From Thioalkalivibrio sp. ALJ24 (GTDB lineage: Bacteria > Pseudomonadota > Gammaproteobacteria > Ectothiorhodospirales > Ectothiorhodospiraceae): a DNA stretch of 64,000 nt. Every line of letters starts with the position of its first letter. Position 1 is the stretch's first letter. Below, piece after piece: positions 47,434 to 55,954 of this stretch. The position numbers were made by a program, and so were the translations under genes. The notes beneath the pieces were generated by a model that was given only the letters and a program-made list of their open reading frames with translations, was not told where the DNA came from and made no database searches. The DNA lies in contig NZ_KB898727.1 in NCBI RefSeq assembly GCF_000377785.1, positions 1 through 64,000 on the forward strand, read 5' to 3'.

Positions 47434-48867
47434 TCAGGCCGCGTCGCGCCGCCCGGAAGAAGAGGCTTCTCCGACGCCGGCCGCTTCCCAGGCGCCCATG
47501 CCGCCGACCACGTTCATCACGTGGCGATGGCCCAGGCGCTGCAGGATGGAAGCCGCGACCGTGGAACGGTAACCGCTGCCGCAGACCACGGCCACCGGCT
47601 CTTCCGGATCGACGCCCGGGACGCCCTCACGGGTCTCCGCCACGGGGCGATGCACCGCCGCGTCGACGTGTCCCGCGGCGTATTCGGCCGGGGTGCGCAC
47701 GTCCACCAGCCGGACCTCGCCGCGTGCCACCCGGTCCGCGGCTTCGCGGGCATCGACCTGGGCCAGAGTGTCCAGCGGCAGACCGGCCTCGGCCCAGGCG
47801 GCCATGCCGCCGCGCACGTAGCCGTCGATGTAGTCCCGTCCGGTACGGACCATGCTGCGCACGGCCTGTTCGATCACTGCGGGATCGCCACTGTCGTCGA
47901 CCAAGACCACCGGACGGTCATCCGGCGTCACCCAGCCCGCCCAGTTGGCGAACGGGCCGCGGATACCGATGGCCAGCGCGCCGGGCACGTGGCCGCCGCC
48001 GAATGCCAGCGGATCGCGCAGGTCGATCACCGTGACCTCGCCGGCCTCGACCCGCCGCGCCACCTCGGCCGGCTCGATCGCCTGCATGCCCGGCAGCGGG
48101 ATGACGTCCTTCGGGCCCTCGGAGTTGATGCCCTTGTTGCGCGGATAGAAGTCCGGGATCTCCGGCAGGCCGTGCAGCAGCTTCTCCACGAAGGCGTCTT
48201 CGCTCAGCGACGGGTCCAGATACGGGTTGGTCGCCCGCTCGTAACCCAGGGTGGAGACGGGACGCCCGGCCATGCCGGCGCCGCAGGCGGAGCCCGCCCC
48301 GTGCCCCGGGTGGACTTCCACACCGTCGGGCAGATCGGCCAGCTTGTCGCGCACACTGGCGAACATCTGCCGCGCCAGCTCGCGCTTGGCCTCCTCACCC
48401 AGCAGGTCGGGCCGGCCCAGCGAGCCGACGAACAGGAAGTCGCCGGTGATCAGTGCGATCGGTTCATCACGCGACCGTGCCCCGTCGAACACCACGAACA
48501 TCAGATGTTCCGGCGTATGCCCGGGGGTATGCCGGACCTCGATGCGCACGTTGCCGATGTCGATGCGGTCCCCTTCGTGCAGATCCTCGTGCGGGAACTG
48601 CACCCGGAAATGCTCGCCGGCGTCGTAGCCCGAGAGCATCAGCCGCGCCCCGGTCTTGTCCGCCAGCTCGCGGGCGCCCGAGGCGAAGTCGGCGTGGATA
48701 TGGGTATCCATCACGTACGCGATGCGATAGCCATGGTCCCGCGCATAGTCCAGGTAGACGTCCACATCGCGCTGCGGGTCGATGACGGCGATCTCGCCGC
48801 TGCCCTGACAGCCGACCACGAACGAATGCTGTGACAGCCCGGAATCCACGAAGCGTTCAAAGATCAT
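47434..48867 (-). CDS. Persulfide dioxygenase-like metallo-beta-lactamase fold fused to two rhodanese domains
   Basis: The 477-aa protein begins with an ETHE1-like persulfide dioxygenase domain (residues 1 to about 240): the metal motif THIHADF (near 57), HTPGHTPEH, GDFLFVGSLGRPDL and HPGHGAG. Two rhodanese domains follow. The first (about 260-355) reads VLVDDSGDPA where the catalytic Cys loop should be and is probably inactive. The second (about 365-460) has VVCGSGYRS with its Cys and should be active. Such fusions oxidize glutathione persulfide to sulfite and pass sulfane sulfur, for detoxification or energy. The gene sits between hflX and hflK; upstream is a palindrome that could be an operator. 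Confidence 0.88.
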   Translation of the reverse strand: MIFERFVDSGLSQHSFVVGCQGSGEIAVIDPQRDVDVYLDYARDHGYRIAYVMDTHIHADFASGARELADKTGARLMLSGYDAGEHFRVQFPHEDLHEGDRIDIGNVRIEVRHTPGHTPEHLMFVVFDGARSRDEPIALITGDFLFVGSLGRPDLLGEEAKRELARQMFASVRDKLADLPDGVEVHPGHGAGSACGAGMAGRPVSTLGYERATNPYLDPSLSEDAFVEKLLHGLPEIPDFYPRNKGINSEGPKDVIPLPGMQAIEPAEVARRVEAGEVTVIDLRDPLAFGGGHVPGALAIGIRGPFANWAGWVTPDDRPVVLVDDSGDPAVIEQAVRSMVRTGRDYIDGYVRGGMAAWAEAGLPLDTLAQVDAREAADRVARGEVRLVDVRTPAEYAAGHVDAAVHRPVAETREGVPGVDPEEPVAVVCGSGYRSTVAASILQRLGHRHVMNVVGGMGAWEAAGVGEASSSGRRDAA

Positions 48868-48908
48868 CGTTCTACCTCCTTTCCCTGCAGACAGTGCAGG
48901 TGTTGCCC

Positions 48909-48936
48909 ATTACTTGACTATTTTGGTCAGTTATTA
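48909..48936 (-). promoter_or_regulatory. Palindromic operator candidate upstream of the persulfide dioxygenase gene
   Basis: An AT-rich imperfect palindrome centred on TTGAC-TATTTTG-GTCAG lies about 40-70 bases before the ATG at 48867; the GTCA arms are perfect and outer bases match partly (8 of 12 per half). AT-rich dyads of this size upstream of persulfide dioxygenase genes are bound by BigR/SqrR-type ArsR repressors in other bacteria. The gene's ribosome site is AAAGGAGG, a very strong one. Confidence 0.4.
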
Positions 48937-49059
48937 GGGCAAAAGTTCCCGAAAGGGATTTCTGATAGACATCTTCAATGGAAGAGGGCCTGCACTACCG
49001 CCACCGCCCCCGTGGGGTGCCAGCGCGATGACGCGCATTGATCCGCGTTTGCCGGGCGA

Positions 49060-50496
49060 TCAGGCGCCGGACCCCGGCGCCGACTCGCTCGCACGGACAG
49101 CCGGCGCGCCATCGCCGCCCGCGTCAACGGATCCCGGCTCCGGCCCGTGAGAGTCACCGGAACCGTCCCCGGGGCCGTCGCTACCGGACCCGTCGCCGGC
49201 TCCCAGGAAGGCCGTGTCCGGATCCAGCCCCGCTTCGCGAAACAGATCCTGGAACCGCCGCTCCGGCAGCTGCACGCGCAGGCGGATCGTCCCCTGCTCG
49301 CCGGTCTGTTCGGCCTCCACGGCGTTCTCGTCGTACAAAAGGGCCCGCAGGCGTCCGGCCGAGGGTGGCAGCTCCACCCAGCCACGGCGCATGGATTCGG
49401 TGAAAGACTCGGCCAAACGCTGGTACAGCCGCTCCACGCCTTCGCCGGTGCGCGCCGACAGCCAGAAGGCCTCCTCGCCCTCGCCACCGGCAAAGCGCTC
49501 CGCCGTCTCGTCGTCCCGCTCCGGCAGGGTGTCGATCTTGTTGTAGATCCGCCAGCAGGGCACGTCCTCGGCGCCGATCTCCGCAAGCACGTCCTCCACC
49601 TGGGCGATGTGGCGCTCGCGCTCCGGATCGGCGGCGTCGATCACGTGCAAAAGCAGCGCCGCCTCGCGGGTCTCGGTCAGGGTCGCCTTGAAGGCCGCCA
49701 CCAGTTCGTGCGGCAGGTCGCGCACGAAGCCAACGGTGTCCGCGAGGATCACCGACTGGTGCGGCGCCAGATCCAGCCGGCGCAGGGTCGGATCCAGGGT
49801 GGCGAACAGCTGGTCGGCCTGATAGACGTCCGAATCCGTCAGGCGATTGAACAGGGTCGACTTGCCGGCATTGGTGTAGCCCACCAGCGAGACGGTCGGC
49901 ACCTCGTTGCGCAGGCGCGCCTGGCGCCCCTGCTCGCGCGTGCGCTCGACCTTCTCCAGACGTCGCTCGATATGCTTGATGCGCGCCGCCAGCAACCGGC
50001 GATCGGTCTCCAGCTGGGTCTCCCCGGGCCCGCGCAGGCCGATCCCGCCCTTCTGCCGTTCCAGGTGGGTCCAGCCACGCACCAGCCGGGTGGACATGTG
50101 ACGCAGCTGCGCCAGCTCCACCTGAAGCTTGCCCTCGTGGGAACGCGCGCGCTGGGCGAAGATGTCGAGGATCAGCCCGGAACGGTCCAGCACCCGGCAC
50201 TGCAGGTGCTTCTCCAGATTACGTTCCTGGCTGGGCGAGAGCTCGTGGTTAAAGATGACCAGATCGGCCTCGTGCGCCACCACCTGCTCGCGGATCGCAT
50301 CCGCCTTGCCCGAGCCCACGAACAGGCGCGGGTCGGGCCGGTCGCGCGAGCCGGACTCCACGGCCGCCACGTCGGCCCCGGCCGAGCGCACCAGTTCCTC
50401 GAATTCCTGCAGCTGGACTTCGAGGTCGGTCGCCCCGCCGATGGCCAGAGCCACCAGCACCGCACGGTCACCTCCGGTCTGAGGTCGCTCAAACAA
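49060..50496 (-). CDS. hflX: Ribosome-associated GTPase HflX
   Basis: The 478-aa protein rescues stalled ribosomes by splitting them. The N-terminal HflX domain contains IGLRGPGETQLETDRR, and the G domain has G1 GYTNAGKS (near 205), G3 DTVGF and G4 NKID. The start is a TTG at 50496 in the position of E. coli MFDRY. The last 50 residues or so are a disordered Gly/Asp/Ser-rich acidic tail not seen in E. coli. Confidence 0.93.
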   Translation of the reverse strand: MFERPQTGGDRAVLVALAIGGATDLEVQLQEFEELVRSAGADVAAVESGSRDRPDPRLFVGSGKADAIREQVVAHEADLVIFNHELSPSQERNLEKHLQCRVLDRSGLILDIFAQRARSHEGKLQVELAQLRHMSTRLVRGWTHLERQKGGIGLRGPGETQLETDRRLLAARIKHIERRLEKVERTREQGRQARLRNEVPTVSLVGYTNAGKSTLFNRLTDSDVYQADQLFATLDPTLRRLDLAPHQSVILADTVGFVRDLPHELVAAFKATLTETREAALLLHVIDAADPERERHIAQVEDVLAEIGAEDVPCWRIYNKIDTLPERDDETAERFAGGEGEEAFWLSARTGEGVERLYQRLAESFTESMRRGWVELPPSAGRLRALLYDENAVEAEQTGEQGTIRLRVQLPERRFQDLFREAGLDPDTAFLGAGDGSGSDGPGDGSGDSHGPEPGSVDAGGDGAPAVRASESAPGSGA

Positions 50497-50531
50497 CGAC
50501 GGGCCACCCCCGCATTGCAGAACGCCCGCGC

Positions 50532-50792
50532 CTAGTCATCAGCGTGCTCCCCGGTGGCCCCGGCACCACCTTCATCCATCGGCATCCGCACCTGCCGCGC
50601 CGGCACGATGGTGGAGATCGCGTGCTTGTACACCATCTGCGACACCGTGGAGCGCAGCAGCACCACGAACTGATCGAAGGACTCGATCTGCCCCTGCAGC
50701 TTGATGCCGTTCACCAGATAGATCGAAACCGGGATCCGGTCGCGGCGCAGTGCGTTGAGAAAGGGTTCCTGCAGCATTTGCCCTTTGGCCAT
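50532..50792 (-). CDS. hfq: RNA chaperone Hfq
   Basis: The 86-aa Sm-like protein starts at ATG 50792 ([19 protein letters not shown]), with a GGGAA site upstream; an earlier in-frame start adds seven residues. It has the Sm1 motif and [12 protein letters not shown] (Sm2), followed by a short acidic tail. Hfq pairs small RNAs with mRNAs. Gene order miaA-hfq-hflX is conserved. Confidence 0.97.
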   Translation of the reverse strand: MAKGQMLQEPFLNALRRDRIPVSIYLVNGIKLQGQIESFDQFVVLLRSTVSQMVYKHAISTIVPARQVRMPMDEGGAGATGEHADD

Positions 50793-50864
50793 CGGTACAT
50801 TCCCTGGTTGCATTCATCGAGGCCCGCGCCGCGGGCCGGAACCTGTAAAAAGAGTAGCATATCG

Positions 50865-51803
50865 TCAGCCGGCCGCCGGATCCGCGGCCAGCGCCGCCAG
50901 CGCCTGTTCGACATCGGCGTTCTCCGCCGCCAGGCGCGCATGCAGCGGGAAGCGCCGCAGACCGGTCAGCTGACGTTTGGCCAGCTGGCGGGTCGCGGCA
51001 ATCGCGTGGGTGCGGAATGTGGCGAAATCGATCTCGCCGTCCAGCCATTCCCAGCCCTGGCGGTACCCCACCGCGCGCTGCGACGGATGCTCCGCGGTCA
51101 GACCGGGACGTGCCCGCAGGGCGCGCAGTTCATCCACAAACCCCGCCTGCAGCATGGCATCGAAGCGTTCGGCAATCCGCGCGCGCAGACGTTCCCGATC
51201 CTGTGGCCACAGGGCCAGTGCCCGCCAGCCCTCCGGCAGACGCGCCTCGCCCCCCTGCTGAAAGCTCGACAGCGGCTGCCCGGTCGCCTCGAACACCTCC
51301 AGCGCGCGCAGAATGCGCTGTGGGTCGTTGGGGTGGATGCGTACGGCCGCGTCGGGGTCGGCCGCCTGCAGGGCGCGATGCAGCGCGGCCGACCCCTCGT
51401 GTTCCAGGCGCGCGCGCACCGCCTGACGCACCGCCTCCGGCACCGCAGGCATGGGGTCGATCCCCTCCAGCAGGGCACGCAGGTAGAGCAGGGTCCCGCC
51501 GGCCAGCAGCGCCACGCGCCCGCGCGCATGGATCGCGCGGATGCAGGCGCGGGCATCCTCGGCGAAGGCCGCCGCGTTGTAGGTCTCTTCCGGATCGCGG
51601 ATATCCAGCAGGTGATGGGGCACCTGCGCGCGTTCCCCGGTATCCGGCTTGGCCGTTCCGATATCCATGCCGCGGTAGACCTGCGCCGAATCGACGGTCA
51701 CGATCTCGGCATCCAGACGCTGCGCCAGCGCCAGCGCCAAGGCGCTCTTGCCAGTGGCCGTGGGGCCGGCGAGCAGCACCACCGGCGGCAGGGCGGTCGC
51801 CAT
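50865..51803 (-). CDS. miaA: tRNA dimethylallyltransferase MiaA
   Basis: The 312-aa enzyme adds a dimethylallyl group to A37 of tRNAs reading UNN. It has the P-loop GPTATGKS (residues 12-19), the substrate motif DSAQVYRGMDIGTAKP, and GGTLLYLRAL. Its start overlaps the mutL stop (TGATG). Confidence 0.96.
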   Translation of the reverse strand: MATALPPVVLLAGPTATGKSALALALAQRLDAEIVTVDSAQVYRGMDIGTAKPDTGERAQVPHHLLDIRDPEETYNAAAFAEDARACIRAIHARGRVALLAGGTLLYLRALLEGIDPMPAVPEAVRQAVRARLEHEGSAALHRALQAADPDAAVRIHPNDPQRILRALEVFEATGQPLSSFQQGGEARLPEGWRALALWPQDRERLRARIAERFDAMLQAGFVDELRALRARPGLTAEHPSQRAVGYRQGWEWLDGEIDFATFRTHAIAATRQLAKRQLTGLRRFPLHARLAAENADVEQALAALAADPAAG

Positions 51804-53728
51804 CAGCGTCCGCGCATGAACAGCTCGTCAAGGGCGGCATGATCCAGTTCCACCCAGGTCGGCCGCCCATGATTGCACTGTCCGCTGCGCTCGGTGGCCT
51901 CCATGTCGCGCAGCAGCTGGTTCATCTCCGGCAGGGTCAGGCGGCGTCCGGAACGCACCGAACCGTGGCAGGCCATGGTGCTCAGCACTTCGTTGGCCGC
52001 CGCCTCGGTACGCTGGCTGTGGCCGCTCTCGGCCAGATCCCCCAGTACGTCGCGCAACAGCGAGCCCGCGTCGCGCCCGCGCAGCAGCGCGGGCGCCGCA
52101 CGCAGGCGCAGTCGCTCGGGACCGCAGCGGTCCACTTCGAAACCCAGGCTCGCCAGGGTGTCCGCCTGCTCTTCGGCCCGCTCGGCCTCGTCCGGAGTGA
52201 CTTCCACCTCTTCCGGCACCAGCAGCGGCTGGGCGGTCACCCGCTCGCGGTCCCACTCGCGCTTGAGCCGCTCGTAGGTGATGCGCTCGTGCGCGGCATG
52301 CATGTCCACCAGAACCAGGCCGCGGGCGTTCTCGGCGAGCACGAAGGTCTCCGCGACCTGGCCGATGGCGAACCCCAGCGGCGGCATCTCCGCGCCGTCC
52401 GTGCCTTCGCCGGGAGCGGTGTTCACCCCGGCATAAGCGGGTGCCGCGCGCTCGCCCACGGCGGCGCCGGCACCCTCCGGAGGACGGAACGCGGCCCAGG
52501 CCGCGGCAAATCCGTCACCGCGTCCCGGGTCCTCGCGCCCGCCGCACCCAGTGGACGGAACGGGGCGCCCGCTGCCGCGTGCCGGACCGTCACCTGGTGG
52601 CACGCCTTCAAGAAGGCCCGGTCGCGACGGCCCGCGGGCCTCCGGACGCGGCTCGCTCGCCGAAGCGGCAGCAGGACCACCGGCGGACATCCCCGCCCCG
52701 GCGGCCTCCGTGCCCTGACCGGCCTTCGCCTGTCCCAGCGCGGCATGCAGGGCGTGAAAGATAAAGTCGTGCACCATCCGCGACTCGCGAAAACGCACCT
52801 CCTGCTTGGTCGGGTGGGCGTTCACGTCCACCTGGGCCGGATCCAGCTCCAGCTCGAGCACGAACATCGGATGGCGCCCGTGGTAGAGCACGTCCTGGTA
52901 GGCCTTGCGCACGGCGGCGGTCAGCACCCGGTCGCGGATCGCGCGGCCGTTGACGAAGAAGTACTGCTGATCGGCCTGGGCCCGCGAGCGCGCCGGGGCA
53001 CCCAGCCAGCCGGACAGCACCAGCCCGGCGCGCTGCTCGTCCACCGGCAGGGCATCCGCCAGAAACGCCTCGCCCAGCAGGGCCCGTACGCGCGCCGCCG
53101 GATCCCCGGGCTCCGCCGGAAGGTCCAGGGTCACGCGGTCGTTGTGGCGCAGCATGAAGCCCACTTCGGGGTGCGCCGCCGCCAGGGTACGCAGTACCGA
53201 TTCGCAGTGTCCGTACTCGGTGCGCTCGGTGCGCACGAAGCGCCGCCGCGCGGGCACGTTGAAGAACAGGTCGCGCACCTCGACGGTGGTACCGGGAGGA
53301 TGCGAGGCCGGCATCACCTCGCCGAACACGTCGGAGCCATCGCCGGAGAGCTGCCAGGCGTTGCGCGCGCCCGGCACCGCCGAGGTCAGGGTCAGACGCG
53401 CCACCGACGAGACCGACGCCAGCGCCTCCCCGCGAAACCCCAGGGTGTGCAGCGACTCCAGGTCTTCCATGCTGCCGATCTTGCTGGTCGCATGACGTGA
53501 CAGCGCCAGCGGAAGCTCCTCGCGCGCGATGCCACCACCGTCATCGGTAACCCGGATCAGCCGCGTCCCGCCCTGTTCCAGGCGCACCTCGATCCGCGAC
53601 GCCCCGGCATCGAGGGCGTTCTCCACCAGCTCCTTGACCACCGACGCCGGGCGTTCGATGACCTCGCCGGCCGCGATCTGGCTGATCAGCTGACTGGAGA
53701 GTTTCTGGATGCCCACGTCGCACTCCAT
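51803..53728 (-). CDS. mutL: DNA mismatch repair protein MutL with endonuclease motif
   Basis: The 641-aa GHKL ATPase has motifs ELVENALDAGA (residues 33-43), TDDGGGI (61-67) and TLGFRGEAL (95-103). A Pro/Gly/Ser-rich linker runs about 335-450. In the C-terminal domain DMHAAHERITYE (475-486) corresponds to the endonuclease motif DQHAx2Ex4E, and CNHGRP (618-623) to CPHGRP, so this MutL probably nicks DNA itself, unlike the E. coli protein that relies on MutH. It lies between the amidase gene and miaA. Confidence 0.95.
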   Translation of the reverse strand: MECDVGIQKLSSQLISQIAAGEVIERPASVVKELVENALDAGASRIEVRLEQGGTRLIRVTDDGGGIAREELPLALSRHATSKIGSMEDLESLHTLGFRGEALASVSSVARLTLTSAVPGARNAWQLSGDGSDVFGEVMPASHPPGTTVEVRDLFFNVPARRRFVRTERTEYGHCESVLRTLAAAHPEVGFMLRHNDRVTLDLPAEPGDPAARVRALLGEAFLADALPVDEQRAGLVLSGWLGAPARSRAQADQQYFFVNGRAIRDRVLTAAVRKAYQDVLYHGRHPMFVLELELDPAQVDVNAHPTKQEVRFRESRMVHDFIFHALHAALGQAKAGQGTEAAGAGMSAGGPAAASASEPRPEARGPSRPGLLEGVPPGDGPARGSGRPVPSTGCGGREDPGRGDGFAAAWAAFRPPEGAGAAVGERAAPAYAGVNTAPGEGTDGAEMPPLGFAIGQVAETFVLAENARGLVLVDMHAAHERITYERLKREWDRERVTAQPLLVPEEVEVTPDEAERAEEQADTLASLGFEVDRCGPERLRLRAAPALLRGRDAGSLLRDVLGDLAESGHSQRTEAAANEVLSTMACHGSVRSGRRLTLPEMNQLLRDMEATERSGQCNHGRPTWVELDHAALDELFMRGR

Positions 53729-53882
53729 CGGGAAAGGTCAGCGGCGGTATCGAGCGATCGCCGCCGGCCGCGATTCTACCGGCAAGTGCTACGGCACAAC
53801 AGGAACGGGGCGGGCAAATCGCCCCCGAGGAACGCCGCCAACGGGACAGGCCCGTCAGCATGAGAGGGCGGCAGGGAGCGCC

Positions 53883-55307
53883 TCAGCTGCCGCGCGAAGG
53901 GACTTCCAGCACCTGGCCGGTGTAGATCGTGTCGCCGCTGACGCCGTTGACCTCGCGCAGCCGGGACGGGGACACGCTGTAGTTTTCCGCGATCCCCGAG
54001 AGCGTCTCCCCCGGACGGATGATGTGCTTCTCCATGTCCTCGCCGCCATCGGCGATCAGCGTCCCCGGACGCGCGTGGGTCGAGAAATAGGCCCGCAGGC
54101 CGGTCAGCAGGGCCTCGGCCAGCGACTGCTGGTAGCTGGAGCTGCGCAGGCGGCGCTCGTCCTGCGGATTGGAGATGAAACCCGCCTCCACCAGGATGGA
54201 CGGCACGTCCGGAGAACGCAGCACCGCGAAATTGGCCCGCTCGACCTTCGGCCGGCGAACCTTGCCGACCCGGTCCAGCTCGTCGATCATGCGTTCGGCC
54301 AGGGTGGAACTCGCCTCCAGGCTCCCGCTCTGGGCGAGATCCAGCAGCACGTTGCTGAGCGAGTCGTCCTTGCCGTTCATCGGCACCCCGCCCAGTCGCA
54401 GGTCGGCCTGGTTCTCGCGCTCGGCGAGGAAGCGCGCGGCCTCGCTGGACGCCCCGCCCTCCGACAGCATGTACACCGAAGAGCCGTTGACGCTGGAATC
54501 GGGGAAGGCGTCGGCATGGATCGAGACGAACACATCCGCGTCGGCCTCGCGTGCACGGTTCACGCGTTCGCGCAGGGGCAGGAAGTAGTCGCCGGTGCGG
54601 ATCATCTCGGCCTTCATGCCCCATTCGTCCTCGATCAGCTCGGCCAGCCGCTGCGACACCTCCAGCGCCACGTCCTTCTCGCGCGTGCCGCCGGGGCCGA
54701 TCGCGCCCGGGTCGTGCCCGCCGTGCCCGGCGTCGATGGCCACGATCACGTCGCGCAGGTCTTCCTGAGAACGGCCGCGACGCGGTTCGGCGCCCTCGTC
54801 GTCATCGGCCGGTGCACGGGAAGTGCCCGAGGAAGACTTGCGGGTCAGGTCCAGCACCAGGCGGTGGGGCGAATCCTGGGCGGGCATCAGCTGGAAGCTG
54901 CGCGGATCCACCGGCTCGCGCAGATCCAGCACCACGCGCAGGTCGGAACCGTTGCGCGGCGCATGGCGCACGCCTTCGATCACCGAACGAGGATGGTCAT
55001 TGATCTCCAGCGTGGCATCCGTGTTCGCATTGGCAAGGTCCACCACCAGGCGATCCGGAGACTGCAGGTGGAACAACTCGTAATCCGCCTCGCCTTCCAT
55101 GTCGAACACCAGGCGGGTGGTCTCACCGTCCACCGACATGCGCAGCCGCTCCACGCGCGACCCGGCCGCCGCCGGCAGCGGCAGCCCGGCCAGGCTCAGC
55201 GCCCCCAGACCGCCCAGGGCCCGCAGCAGCTGGCGGCGATTCGGATCGATCTCGGAACGGTGACGGGCCACGCGAACACCCCACGTAATCAGGGACTCCA
55301 CACTCAT
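53883..55307 (-). CDS. N-acetylmuramoyl-L-alanine amidase AmiC/AmiB-type
   Basis: The 474-aa protein has an RRQLL N-region with hydrophobic stretch (about 26-50), suggesting export by the Tat system as for AmiC, then an AMIN domain (about 50-155), an Amidase_3 domain with the zinc motif AIDAGHGGHDPGAIG and VSIHAD, and a C-terminal LysM domain (HIIRPGETLSGIAENY). It cleaves peptidoglycan cross-chains at division. The start is ATG 55307; an upstream ATG has no ribosome site. It follows tsaE in the conserved order. Confidence 0.9.
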   Translation of the reverse strand: MSVESLITWGVRVARHRSEIDPNRRQLLRALGGLGALSLAGLPLPAAAGSRVERLRMSVDGETTRLVFDMEGEADYELFHLQSPDRLVVDLANANTDATLEINDHPRSVIEGVRHAPRNGSDLRVVLDLREPVDPRSFQLMPAQDSPHRLVLDLTRKSSSGTSRAPADDDEGAEPRRGRSQEDLRDVIVAIDAGHGGHDPGAIGPGGTREKDVALEVSQRLAELIEDEWGMKAEMIRTGDYFLPLRERVNRAREADADVFVSIHADAFPDSSVNGSSVYMLSEGGASSEAARFLAERENQADLRLGGVPMNGKDDSLSNVLLDLAQSGSLEASSTLAERMIDELDRVGKVRRPKVERANFAVLRSPDVPSILVEAGFISNPQDERRLRSSSYQQSLAEALLTGLRAYFSTHARPGTLIADGGEDMEKHIIRPGETLSGIAENYSVSPSRLREVNGVSGDTIYTGQVLEVPSRGS

Positions 55308-55471
55308 TGTGGACAGATCCTCTGAAAAAGCAACCCGGAATGTCGCCATTTTTTAGGAAGATATCCGCACTTCTGCGTGCACCCTCCCAAGTGGTGACGA
55401 ATGGTCAGGCAGTCCCTCTCCGGCCAGAAAACACCACATGTTGTGCCCACCAAAAGAGGGGCATCCCAGAT

Positions 55472-55954
55472 CTACCCCGACGCCGACCCGTCCGCCAGAG
55501 CCGCCCGGCAGGCATCCGCCGCCGGCCCTTCCAGGAACATGCGACGACCGTCACCCGCGTCTTCCGCATGTCCGGACAGACGCACGCGCAGATCGGGCTC
55601 CGGCAACCAGCCCCGTCCGCGTTCCGGCCATTCGATCAGCCACAGCGCCCCGGGCGCGTGGAGTTCGCGCACGCCCAGGTATTCCAGTTCCTCCGGGTCG
55701 CCGAGCCGATAGAGATCGAAATGCAGTATCGTCCCCGAATCCAGCTCGTAGGACTCGACCAGGGTGTAGGTCGGGCTCCGCACCGGACCGGCGTGCCCCA
55801 GGGCCCGCAACAGGCCACGCACCCAGGTAGTCTTGCCCGCCCCCAGATCGCCCTCCAGATAGACCGTGCGCACGCCTTCCACCCGCGCCAGCGCGGCCCC
55901 GGCCGCCTCGGTGGCGCGGGTGTCCGGCAGGTCGATCGGCCCGGCCTCAGTCAC
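55472..55954 (-). CDS. tsaE: tRNA threonylcarbamoyladenosine biosynthesis ATPase TsaE
   Basis: The 160-aa P-loop protein has GDLGAGKTTWVRG (Walker A) and HFDLYRL, SPTYTL. It works with TsaB and TsaD to make t6A37 on tRNAs. The start is GTG 55954, overlapping the nnr stop as GTGA; the longer frame upstream is a shadow of nnr. Confidence 0.9.
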   Translation of the reverse strand: MTEAGPIDLPDTRATEAAGAALARVEGVRTVYLEGDLGAGKTTWVRGLLRALGHAGPVRSPTYTLVESYELDSGTILHFDLYRLGDPEELEYLGVRELHAPGALWLIEWPERGRGWLPEPDLRVRLSGHAEDAGDGRRMFLEGPAADACRAALADGSASG

